Shown one piece after another: positions 45,871 through 56,919 of a DNA stretch of 64,000 bases (positions are counted from its first letter, which is position 1; every line of letters starts with the position of its first letter). The notes beneath the pieces were generated by a model that worked only from the letters and a program-made list of their open reading frames with translations, did not search any database and had not been told where the DNA came from. The position numbers were made by a program, and so were the translations under genes. The stretch is from Zantedeschia hybrid cultivar (taxonomy: Eukaryota > Streptophyta > Magnoliopsida > Alismatales > Araceae), in the NCBI GenBank assembly GCA_030544215.1, contig JARZZO010000013.1, positions 28,441,229-28,505,228 on the forward strand, in the 5' to 3' direction.

Positions 45871-46742
45871 TGATGGGGAAAGAGTCCACTAAACCCATTA
45901 CCGTTGGCCCGATCCCCGTTCGAGGATGGGCCGAGCACTATTCAGCCATTATCGGCGGCCTGCGTTCATAGTGGGCCGGGATGGATCCGGCCCAGTCACC
46001 CAGGACAACCTATTTTTGATCTGGCCCAGACGTTTGTCAGGCCAACGAGGGTTCAGCCCACTCGGCATAGCAAAATGTGAGTTGCTTGGGATCGGCTCAG
46101 GGGCATAAGGACCGAGACAGGTCCGGCCCATTTCGATCAGGCCTTAAGCCCACTAACTCAGGGTACTTCCGAAATTTCCCGCTAATCCCTATAGTCCTAC
46201 ATTGCTCATCACAATAAAAGAACCATCATCCCTCGTTATAAAAGGAGGATTATTCAATGCGAAAAGAGGAGGACAAGCTATTAAGCTTTCATCTCTATCT
46301 TTTTAAATACTAAAAGTCTTTCATTAATCCAGCGACTGACTTAACCATCAGAGGGTTTCCTCCCGGGCCAAGACCCGGGACCCTTCTAACTATCTCTTCT
46401 CTGCAATAGGAAGACCCTTCGTCTCCGACTCTCCTTCGGCTTCGAATCCTCTTGGCGCTTGATCACCGGCTGGTATTCGGATTTCCTCTCGGAATCCGAC
46501 GGTGATTGCCTCGGCTACATCACTTGGCGCTGTCCGTAGGAAATAGAAGTAGTCGTGTCTCATCGACCAGTGACAAGATGATCCGGCCAAGATGAGACGG
46601 AGGTGAGGGCGACCTCTACCCAGTCTCTCCTTCATGCCGAAGGAGTCCTAACCAGTCTTTCATAGGGATCGGCCCTCCTAGCGATACCTGAGCCCGTCGT
46701 TCTCAGAAACGACCGAGTGGAAGAATTCTCGCAGCAGACAAC
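45871..46742 (+). mobile_element. Truncated Tat-clade gypsy: LTR, PBS and start of gag
   Basis: LTR 45,871-46,522 (652 bp, TGATGGGGAAAG to CGGCTACATCA, TATAAAAG at 46,237-46,244). A decayed PBS TGGCGCTGTCCGTAGGAA follows, then gag remnants. These match the first Tat element from its ATG (here GTG at about 46,554, GTGTCTCATCGACCAGTGAC) for about 190 bp. The copy is cut at 46,742, where the next Tat element begins. Same lineage as 4,694-16,452 but a different family (LTR length and sequence differ). Confidence 0.8.
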
Positions 46743-47823
46743 TATAGACACGCTAATTTTGACATCATTTTGAGTAAATTTCATATTATATAATAACCCA
46801 AAATAGTCTGATATTTAATCATTAGTTAATTTTTATTATTTTAAATAATGTCGGACAAGACAGACATCATTTAAGTTTATTAATGAAATTAATTTTAACT
46901 CAGATTTTTAATCAAATATGAAAATTATCCTAAAAGACGTTGACATATGAAGACGCCATTTAGGGTTTTATTCTTATTTTGATTTTTAATTAATTTGTTA
47001 ATTAACTAAAAGACGTCTGCGTAGCACGACGCCATTTAGGTGTCCTAAAGTATTTCTATTTCTTCTTTCCGAGTTTATCTTTATCTTAATTAAGTTAAAA
47101 GACGTCTCCCTTGGATGACGCGTTTTAAGTAATTACAGATAATGATGAATTAACATGTGTTTATCTGTTTCTTAGTTGGATTGACTCTAAATTCTTTCAT
47201 GTTAATCCATAAGTGACTGCGGATGTACGTGAGAGTCTTGAACTTAAGTCTATAAATACACAAATTTATGAAGAAGGAAAAAAGAAGAATTCAAGAGAGA
47301 GACGACGTCCAAACGCTGAAGGAGTTAAAAGATCGAGGTGCTACATGACTACTTTCAATAGTCTTAAAAGAAGAGCTTCATCCTTTCTTCATCCTTCTTC
47401 ATACTTTCTTCATCCTTCAAGATCCATTCAAGACCAAGGCTTCCAGGGGCCATCCAACTCCATTCAACTTCTTTCTTTCTATGGTTTTTCATCATTAGCA
47501 TCATAATTCTATTCTTAATCATCACTTCATACTATTCACACACTCACAACATTTATAATTTACAACCGACATGTTAAAGGGGTTTAAAAGACCACAAAAC
47601 AAGTGAGTGATTATGTTTAGTTGCATGATTAAAATTCTGATTAGAATAGATTCTACACTCTATTAGTTATTATTAGTTTTCTTTCTCTTTCTTTATTTCT
47701 TTGCAAGGAACAAAGGAATTCTTCAAATCAAGTGGAGATCATCATCTAAAGAAGAATTGGAGCAGAAAGAAAGATCCCCAAAATCACAAAATCAAAGTAA
47801 GAACAAAGTTAGAAGGGCTCTTT
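46743..47823 (+). repeat. Tat 5' LTR, first part
   Basis: Matches solo LTR 48,773-49,885 with many substitutions and small indels. It contains three paired-arm repeats (see 46,931). It ends at the copia TSD TCTTT (47,819-47,823) and resumes at 58,508 (TTCTTCAGCCGGCT). Confidence 0.85.
46931..47128. repeat. Three paired-arm (hairpin) repeats in the Tat 5' LTR
   Basis: 46,931-46,965: CTAAAAGACGTT with GACGCCATTTAGG. 47,006-47,040: CTAAAAGACGTC with GACGCCATTTAGG. 47,095-47,128: TTAAAAGACGTC with GACGCGTTTTAA. Arms pair over 10-12 bp with loops of about 10 nt of unrelated sequence, and units are separated by 40-55 bp. Confidence 0.85.
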
Positions 47824-48772
47824 TGTTAGTATTACATAGTCTGAAAGCCAATCCGATACTATGTACTAATTCAGATTATTAATGAATGGCAATAATTTAT
47901 TGTGTGTAATTAATTCGATCTATGTTTATCGTATCACGATGAAGTCTATGAACATGTGCAATAGTCTTCGGATTATGATGAGATCATAAATACGGGACCG
48001 AAGACTTATAAACACATGTTCTTAATTGTTCCTAGTCATAAGATGTTTGAGATAGGACATCGAACATCCGGATAAACTAGCATAGGTTACTTCAGCTCAT
48101 ATGATGAGGGTGACTGATCCTATAAGTCACTTTGGTGGAGACACTATGCTGGACCTATAGGTGCTCATTGACGAATGAGTTCACTGAACTGATCCGACTA
48201 TGAATCGCTAGATGGTAAATACCTCATTGTTAACCAGCTTGATTCTTTTGTCACGGTTGCGTAGATGATCCTTGGACCTGAGACGCCAAAGATATCTTGT
48301 TGGTAGGTTTATAAACTTTGACATTGACTAACGAATCCCTAACTATGGGTTATCAATAAGTCAAGCGATCGGGTTCAGGGAAATGTCCTCGAAGATAATT
48401 GTGTGTTCAATACGAGATCATCTGCTCTCAGTAGTTTGAGAGAGAATGTTCCGGGAATGATGCGCTTAAAGTCCCTAGCCAGGGCGGACTCTGTATTCGA
48501 TAAGGAGTTATCGAATTCATATTAGCGGCATCTGATTCAAGTGAATCGACCGAATAGGGTTTAACAGTAAACCATGCCTTAGGTTGATTCGGGAACATTG
48601 CACGGATGAAGAGTTATATCCGCGCGTTAACCGATGACAGAAAGGTTCCAATAGAGGGTTGCGATAACCCCAGTGCCATCCAGGATCACGCGATGTTGTT
48701 TGGCATCCAACGTGATCGGAAGTCTGTCCGAATTTATTGTGGGACATTAAATTCGGCTGATTAATTGAATAT

Positions 48773-50090
48773 TGTAGACACGCTAATTTTGACGTCATTT
48801 CGAGTAAATTTCATATCATATAATAATGCCTCAGAATGGTCTGATATTTAATCATTGATTAATTTTTATTGATCCTTTTGAGTGTCGGATTTAACAGACA
48901 TATTTAAGTTAATCAATCAAATTGATTTTAACTCGAATTTCAGTTAAAATATGAAGAAGGCTAAAAGACGTCTACCCATGTGGACGCCATTTAGATTTCA
49001 TTCTTATTTTAACGTTTAAATTTGAATTTTAATCAGTTGATTAATTAGCTAAAAGGAGTCTGTAAGTCCTGACGCGATTTAGGTTTCCTAGGCTTCCGGA
49101 TGTTTATCCTTATCTTAATTAGTGTAAAAGACGTCTGCTAACGTAGACGTGTTTTAGCTGATAAAGATAAAGATAAGTTTTCCGGATGTTTATCTTTATC
49201 TTAATTAATCTGAAAGGCGTCAGTCAATATGGACGTGTTTTAGATAATTACAGATAAAGATGAATTAATCTATATTTATCTGTTGGTTAAGATGGATAAA
49301 TCCTAGATTTTTTTTATGTTAATCCGCGGACGCAGAAGAAGCCTATAAATACCTTACATCTTGAAGAATTAAAAAAAAATTAAACGTAATCTTGAGTTGA
49401 TTATCATTGAGTAATAGCGAGTTGAAGATTGGAGTAACAACGTCGGAACGCTGAAGCGCTGCCATTTCCAGAAGTTGACATCCTTTCAAGATTCTTCATC
49501 CATTCAAGAATTCAACTATTGGGCATAAGTCTTTATTTTCTGCATTCATTTCATTTAGTTCTACATTCTTCATCATTCACTCCATGCAACACATATCACA
49601 TTCATTCTTTTCAAAACCTATTTGATTAAGGGGTTTCAAGAGCCACACAACAAGTAAGTTTGCTGTTTAATTGCATGTTTAACATCATGATTAGAATAGA
49701 TTCTATTCTTGCTTAAAGTTCTCATCATTGTTTTCCTCATTTCTTTTCTTTCTATTTCTGTTGCACTCAACAAAAGGAGAATCAAAAGGGGTAAATCAAG
49801 CACAAAGTCACAAGAATCTCTGGACGATCCTCAAATCCTCAACTTCAAATTCAACAGCAAGAACAAAGAACGAGAAGGGCTCTCTTTCTTCAGCCGGCTG
49901 AAGGAGGGGAATCAAGAGCTTAACATCTTCCGCATTCAAACAGGTAGGCGATCAAAACTTTCTTTTTGGAATTTTTAAGTCAAAAGTTTTTGGCGATCAC
50001 TTCACGTAGTTTCTGTTTTTAATAGGTTTATTTTGTACTAAACAATATAGATTTTTCATGTTAATCACACGATCATTTTAAGCACTCACA
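48773..50090 (+). mobile_element. Solo LTR of the Tat family, inserted in the copia 5' LTR
   Basis: 1,318 bp, TGTAGACACGC to GCACTCACA, with perfect TSD AATAT (48,768-48,772 and 50,091-50,095). The empty site is preserved in the copia 3' LTR at 57,860-57,875 (GATTAATTGAATATAAGG). It is the same family as the Tat LTR in which the copia sits. It carries four paired-arm repeats rather than three, owing to an 86-bp tandem duplication (49,094 and 49,180). Confidence 0.95.
48961..49243. repeat. Four paired-arm (hairpin) repeats in the solo Tat LTR
   Basis: 48,961-48,994 (CTAAAAGACGTC with GACGCCATTTAG), 49,049-49,083 (CTAAAAGGAGTC with GACGCGATTTAGG), 49,125-49,156 (TAAAAGACGTC with GACGTGTTTTAG) and 49,210-49,243 (CTGAAAGGCGTC with GACGTGTTTTAG). 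The third has an outer stem: TTATCCTTATCTT on the left and AAGATAAAGATAA on the right. Confidence 0.85.
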
Positions 50091-50731
50091 AATATAAGGA
50101 TATTAATTAATTCAGTGGGTCAGTAAAAGGTTACTGGACTTAATGGGCTATTAACTGGATTGGTATTTGGGCCTAGAGGGTCACACACAAATAGTTTTTA
50201 AGTCGATGGATAATCCGACAGTATTTCGGGTAAGTCTGAGTTTTTATGAAAAACCGCAAACATACTTATTATAAAAGAACGGATTCTACATCGGGGGCCA
50301 GCAACCCTGACCTAGCCGTCGTTCTTTCTCTCTCTCTCTCTCTCTTCTGGGCGTGCGACACGAGGCGGCCATCTGGAGGCTCCGCTTCGACTCCCGACTG
50401 CTCCACCTTCCGTCTGACGGGAGATTCCGAATCCGCATGTCGCGGCGGATTACGCGTAGCCAGACGGGATCTACGAACGTCGCAGCGAGCGAGGAAGCGA
50501 GGACGATCCATCGCGAGGAGAACTGCGTGGATACCGCTAGAGGTCGGGCATCTGCGCGACTTGCGGCATCGCTTCGACGGAACTGGAAAACGAACGCGGA
50601 TTCGAATCCGCGCAAGGTAAATCTGATTTACTCCGGTATTGTTTTGTTCATCAAAACGGGATGGATCCGATCCCGAAATTATTTTATTCCGCTGCGTTTT
50701 CGGTCGGATCCCAACACAGCAATCCCAACAG

Positions 50732-50744
50732 TGGTATCAGAGCC
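50732..50744 (+). promoter_or_regulatory. Primer binding site of the nested copia
   Basis: TGGTATCAGAGCC, complementary to plant initiator tRNA-Met, one base after the LTR. Confidence 0.95.
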
Positions 50745-53006
50745 AGGTTCCACTATGTTTTCGCCGTTTCGGTCTCCAAATTAATACGTTTATAATTGAT
50801 TCCATGCATAGTTTAGATTTTAATTACATGTGGTGTGATCATGCGATGATTACAGCATATTTACTGTAAAATATTGTAATTAAAATCGGATTTTCTTTGG
50901 GTTATTTCATGTTCTTCGTCTGACGAAGAACGCATCGCGACGGCATGTTCATGGGCACCCCAAACGTTGGGGATGGCTCGCTGGAGCATTGGCTTCTTTC
51001 CACGATGTTGTCGGTGGTCAGGATGACCCATGGCCGGCAACGGGGAGGGCGGCCGAGCCCCCTCCTTCTTCTAAAGTTTATTTGAAAACAAGGGGACCGA
51101 GGGGCTTTTTGACTGTGGGGGAGAGTTTTCCGGCGCCCTTGGAGGGCTCCGGCGTCGTCACTGGCCGCCGGCTAGGATTCCTGGGGACAAGCCCTACCGG
51201 CTGACACCTGCGGAGCAGGTGGCCGGCGTCGGGGGGGCGCCCCCTTCCCGCGCCCTACGCAGCTAGGGTTTCCTAGAAACCCTAGCTGCGTCGGACGATA
51301 GGGAAGGGGGGGCTCGGGTCGTCCCGGGCTTGGGTTCGACCCAGTCTGGCGTCGGACTCGGGCTAGATCTGCCCCTTGGGGCGGTCTGGGCCCGGTCCGG
51401 GCGCCGGCTGGGGTCGGCCCAGCGGCCGGTCCGGACCCGGTTTAACCATGTTTAAACCCCCCCAATTAACCCAATTAAATTCCTATTAAATTGATTATTG
51501 GACCATAAATTACAGAAATTTTATTAAAATTTTAAAATTTGATTTTAATCTGTATGATCATTTTATAGGCCAATAATTAAATATTTAAAATAGGAATTGG
51601 CTATTCAACAAATGTTGTTAATTAGCTTTTAATCTAATAGTTAGATTGTCTTGACATTAAAGAGAATTAATTTAATTGTTAAATTAAATTTTTAATGTCT
51701 GTAAAATTAACTAGCACGGAATGTTATAAATGCGTCTATTTGGAGTTAACATGCATCTATTATTTTGATGTGCATTAGTTTGCTTATTTGAATTAGATTT
51801 AAATTAGCATACTTTGACTCAATGAAATTTTTCGAAAATTCTAAATCCAAATTTTGTTTGGTCCCTGGTTTTATGAAACCAAAATTATTATTATTTTTTA
51901 AAGATTTATTTAGCCATTTGATGTGCAATTCATGTGTGGTTTGTTTAACTAAAACATATGGTAGTCATGGACGAGCATTAATTGTGGATGTGGAATGTGA
52001 TTGTATGGTTTATTGTTTATTAATAAATAGAGGTATGCGAACCTCTCCCTCTCATATTCCAATGTATTTCTATCTCCCTCCTTGATGTAATCGCCATAAG
52101 GCTTCCTCTTTCTGTAAATTATCTTGTAATTGCGAATTATGAAGTAATTTGATCGAGGCGGCTGCGCGCGGAGCGAGGATGGTCCACAACTGCAACCAGA
52201 TGAAAATGAAGGAGTTTATTGAATCCATGGGTTTGCAGACTCATGATATAAGTTGTTATATTGTGTATGTGTGCGAGTTTGACTGTCTGGCTCAAGTCAA
52301 ACCACAGTGCCGTCCATGACCACACTAATGACATATATATGATGCGTGTGCTTTATATTTGCTAGGTTATTAGTATTTATAATATATTCGATATATTTAA
52401 TACTATCACCTAGAATGAAACCAAACTAAATAAAAAAAACCTTCGTAATAAATTCTAAGCCGGAGCGCAAGTTATTGAGAATGCACCGCGTAGCTCTCCA
52501 TCAATATGATTAATAGAACTTAATTCAGTGGTGGCAGATACTATGTGTTTACCCGAGGTTTGCCATTAACTGATGAGAGGACTGTTGGTCATGGCATTAG
52601 ATGCCTTTGGATAAGAGTAGAGGAACGATATAGTTATCCATGTGTTTACTAGGGAACTATATTTCTACTTTACTCTGTCACGTATTGATGGTAAAGCTTA
52701 AACCGGGGATAATGGTCTACTGTGTTTACCCGGGACCATTAAACTTGGGAGCCGAAATATGATCGGATATTGCAAGGAGTTGCAATTATCATGAGATGAT
52801 TGCTCTGAGATAGTGGTACGATACTACGTGTTTACCCGAGGTCATACTATGATGCATGGAGATTCTGATCCCCACTAGGAGATAGTCGGCGTCTCCCAGA
52901 CTGTATAACCTTAGTGGGAGTAAAACTAGATAATAAAAGACCATATCTTGTTTTAGTTAATCTGAATATCTGCTAATTATCAATTGATTATCTCCTGTAG
53001 GCTAGA
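50745..53006 (+). other. Leader of the nested copia with a GC-rich block
   Basis: 2.26 kb without a credible gene. About 50,930-51,470 is very GC-rich (phrases such as GGGTCGGCCCAGCGGCCGG) and is followed abruptly by AT-rich sequence. At 52,510-52,860 a phrase like TACTGTGTTTACCCGGG recurs about four times (52,545, 52,640, 52,720, 52,830) at spacings of 75-110 bp. Confidence 0.6.
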
Positions 53007-53812
53007 ATGTCGCATCATAACCCATTGTGAGGCATACTTGATGCCAACCGTTTGACATGCACCAATTACTCAGACTGGCTCAGGAACCTGAAGATTGTCC
53101 TCAGGTCTGAGCAGATTGCCTACGTCTTGGATAATGAACCTCCTGCTGAACCAGCATTAGATGCTCCAGAGAAGGAAATGATAACGTATGAAAAATGGAA
53201 GGAAGATTCCACCATGGCCCAATGCTACATGTTAGCCTCTATGGGCAATGAGTTGCAGAGGCAACATGAAGAGATGGATGCTAGATCCATCATGCTCCAT
53301 TTGAAGGAGCTTTTTGGTGAGCAGAGCAGAATCGAACGATATGAGATATCGAAGAATCTGTTCAAGGCTCAGATGGCAGAGGAAACTTCAGTACAGAATC
53401 ACGTGCTAAAGATGATTGAGTGTGTGGAGAGGCTGGATTTCTTGGGATTACACTTCCCAAGGAGATGCACACAGACCTCGTATTGTCTTCACTTCCACCG
53501 TTATATGCTCAGTTCATCGTTAATTTTAACATGAACAAGATCCAGGCCACCTTAGCTGAACTACTGAACATGTTCAAGACTGCTGAAGGGAACCTTGTGA
53601 AGGATAAACCCCAAGTTCTCATGGTTGGTAAGACCAACAGAAAAAGACTTGCAGTCCAAGCTTTTCGAAAGAATAAGAACAAGGTTCAGAGAAAGGCAAA
53701 GATTGTCAAGAAAGACAAAGGTAAAAGTGCTGAGAAAGCTGTTTGCTTCTACTGTCACCAGAAAGGGCATTGGAAGAGGAATTGCAAAGAATACCTCAAG
53801 GACAAGGCTTAA
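53007..53812 (+). pseudogene. gag: gag of the nested copia
   Basis: Starts at ATG 53,007, with a TGA nine codons or fewer downstream (53,027) where homologues read on into LDANRLT. The copia gag domain (NYSDWLRNLKIVLRSEQIAYVL) follows. A frameshift near 53,440 separates it from the second half (HTDLVLSSLPPLYAQF). The zinc knuckle CFYCHQKGHWKRNC is complete at about 53,744-53,785 (C-X2-C-X4-H-X4-C). Stop TAA 53,810. Confidence 0.9.
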
Positions 53813-56800
53813 GGAACTGTGAAGCAGCAGGACGCTTCAGGTATCTATATGATAGATATAAACTTGTCAATAAGAGATTGTACATCATGGGTATTAGATA
53901 CTGGATGTGTATCTCATATCTGCAATTATGTGCAGGCACTGACAAGAAGGCGTAAGCTGAGGACCGGCGAGGTGGAGCTGAGGCTAGGTAACGGCGCAAG
54001 AGTTGCGGCGATCGCTATGGGGACAGTGAAGCTCAGCTACCATCTGGAGACACATTTTTATTAAATGAATGTTATTATGTACCTAGCATAATAAGGAACA
54101 TCATTTCTCTTTCATGCTTAGATAGAATTGGATACAATTTAAATTTTGGGAATAATAGTTGTTCAATTTATTTCGGAAATAAATTAATAGCTTCTGCTAT
54201 TTTGTCTAATAGTTTGTATCTATTAAATGTGTCTCATGATAATTTACACATCGGTTCTTCAATTAAAAGAAGTAAGTATGAAATGAACAAAGCCTACTTA
54301 TGATATTGTAGGCTTGGACACATTGGTGAAAACAGACTCCAAAGGATGCATAAAGATGGATATTTAGATCCATTTGATTATGAATCATATGCAACCTGTG
54401 AGTCATGTTTAATGGGTAAAATGGCTAAGTCTCCATTTAGTGGAACTGGAGAACGAGGCAAAGACATATTAGAACTCATACATTTAGATGTATGTGGTCC
54501 TATGTCAACTCAAGCCATTGGTGGTTTCTCATACTTCATTATATTCACTGATGATTACTCAAGGTTTGGATATATATACTTATTGAAGTATAAATCTAAA
54601 GCCTTTGAGAAATTCAGAGAATTTAAGAATGAAGTAGAAAAACAAACATGAAAGAGTATAAAAACCATCCGATCCGATCGGGGTGGTGAATACTTGAGTA
54701 CATAGTTCATTAAATACTTAAAGGATAATGGTATCCTTTCTCAGCTTACACCTCCTTATACACCTCAGATGAATGGTGTATCAGAAAGGAGAAATCGCAC
54801 ATTAATGGAAATGGTGCGATCCATGATGAGCATGTCGAAATTACCAGTGTCCTTATGGGGATATGCACTTAGCTCGGCTATGTATATCCTGAACAAGGTA
54901 CTCAACAAATCTGTTGAAACCACTCCATATGAGATATGGAATGAAAGGAAGCCAGACCTTAAACATGTTAAAGTCTGGAGATGTCCTGCTCATATTAAAA
55001 GACATGACGCAGATAAGCTGGAATCCAGAACTGACAAATGCAGATTTGTGGGATATCCAAAGGAAACTTATGGATATTACTTTTATCATCCTAGCGAACA
55101 AAAGGTGTTTGTGGCCAGGAGAGCTGTCTTTCTGGAAGAAGATTATATTCTCCAGAAGGACAGTGGGAGTAAAGTAATTATGGAAGAAATTCCAGACCCA
55201 CAAACTGGTAATGGTTCAAAATGATACACAGGAACCTCGTAGGTCTGAAAGGGTACCTAAACCACCAGAAAGATATGTGGGACATATTAATTTGGATGGT
55301 TCAAGGATACTCTATAATGTGCGTGATGATCCTAAGACTTACCAGGAGGCCATTGAAAGTGCAGAGGCCGGGAAATGGCAGGAAGCCATGAATTCTGAAA
55401 TACAGTCTATGTACATCAACCAAGTTTGAAACTTGGTAGATTTGCCCGATGGTATAGTACCTATCGGCTGCAAATAGATCTTTAAAAGAAAGATCGGTGC
55501 AGATGGACGTATTGAGACTTATAAAGCAAGATTAGTGGCGGAAGGCTATCGTCAATGACAACGTGTTGACTATGACGAAACCTTTTCACCCGTTGCTATG
55601 ATTAAGTCTATCAGAATTTTTCTCGCCATTGCTGCCTACTATGATTATGAAATCTAGCAGATGGATGTGAAGACTGCCTTCCTCAATGGAAACTATGAGG
55701 AGGAGGTGTATATGATACAACCAGAATAATTCACACCCAAAGAATCTCCAGACATGGTATGCAAGTTGCAAAGGTCTATTTATGGACTGAAGCAAGCTTC
55801 CCGAAAATGGAACATAAGATTTGATGAGGCAATCAAATCTTATGGCTTCATTAAGAATGAAGATGAGCCCTGTGTATACAAGAAAAACAGTAGGAGCGCA
55901 ATCACATTTCTGATTTTTTACGTTGACGACATCCTACTCATTGGGAATGATGTAGGAATGATGTCATCAGTAAAGATATGGCTGTCAAAGAACTTCTCCA
56001 TGAAGGATTTGGGAGAAGCATCTTACGTATTAGGAATACGGATCTATAGAGATAGATCAAAGAAGATGATAACTTTAACCCAATCCATGTACATAGAAAC
56101 CATGGTCAAAAAGTTTGGCATGGAAAATTCCAAGAGAGGTCTCATACCGATGAGACATGGAATTTCACTCTCTAAAGGTCAGTCTCCCAAGACACTTGAA
56201 GAGAGGACTGTGATGAATAAAGTCCCCTATGCTTCTGTCATAGGGTCCATCATGTATGCCATACTATGTACCAGACATGATGTAGCATATGCTCTAAGTG
56301 TTACGAGCAGACATCAGGCAGATCCGGGTGATGAACACTAGAAGACTGTGAAATGCATCCTTAAGTACTTGAGAAGGACTAAGGATCTATTTCTAGTCTA
56401 TGGAGGAGGAGACTTAAAGCTGTAAGGATACACTGACTCGAGTTTTCAGTCTGATCCTAATGACAGCAAGTCAACATCAAGTTTTGTTTTCACACTCAAT
56501 GGGGGAGCAGTGAGCTGGAAAAGTTCCAAGCAGGAAACCACTGCTGATTCGACAACGGAAGCCGAGTATATTGCTGTTGCTGAAGCCGCCAAGGAAGCTA
56601 TATGGATGAAGAAATTCATCGGCGATCTTGGTGTGGTGGAAAGCATATCTGGTCCCGTCCCACTGTTGTGCGACAACAATAGGGAGATTGCTTAAGCGAA
56701 AGAGCCGAGGTCTCATCAGAAGTCGAAGCACATTCTGCAGCGCTTTTATCTGATCAGAGAGATTATAGCTCGAGGAGATCTCATGGTGGAAAGAGTTCCT

Positions 56801-56905
56801 TCAGCCGACAACATAGCAGATCCACTTACAAAGCCTTTGTCTCAAAATGTCTTTGAGCGTCACTTAGAGAATATGGGTATTCTGTATAAAAGTGATTGGC
56901 TTTAG
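53813..56905 (+). pseudogene. pol: pol of the nested copia: protease, integrase, RT, RNase H
   Basis: The protease motif WVLDTGCVSHIC near 53,890 is intact apart from Cys for the usual Ala or Ser. A frameshift near 54,060 follows. The pre-integrase zinc region (LGHIGENRLQ near 54,315) is next. Integrase core: HLDVCGPM near 54,480, SDRGGEYL near 54,675 and GVSERRNR near 54,772. RT: QMDVKTAFLNGNYEEEVYM near 55,660, SIYGLKQASRKW near 55,780 and YVDDILLIGND near 55,918. RNase H: ADSTTEAEYIAVAE near 56,540 and ADPLTKPL near 56,817. About ten stops, mostly TAG where Gln is expected. Ends at TAG 56,903. Confidence 0.93.
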
Positions 56906-56907
56906 TC

Positions 56908-56919
56908 CAAGTGGGAGAT
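56908..56919 (+). promoter_or_regulatory. Polypurine tract of the nested copia
   Basis: CAAGTGGGAGA immediately before the 3' LTR; the standard copia plus-strand primer. Confidence 0.9.

Larger units (their letters stand above)
47824..50730 (+). repeat. 5' LTR of the nested copia, split by a solo LTR
   Basis: TGTTAGTATTACATAG to CAATCCCAACA. Without the insertion 48,773-50,095 it is 1,584 bp, against 1,583 bp for the 3' LTR. TATAAAAG at 50,270-50,277 and palindrome CGCGGATTCGAATCCGCG at 50,595-50,612. Open frames in 50,246-50,784 recur in the 3' LTR and are not genes. Confidence 0.93.

Noticed and set aside
50246..50784. Overlapping open frames beginning MKNRKHTYYKRTDS and related
   Set aside because: They lie in the copia 5' LTR, recur at 58,018-58,392, and have no domain; they result from GC-rich LTR sequence.
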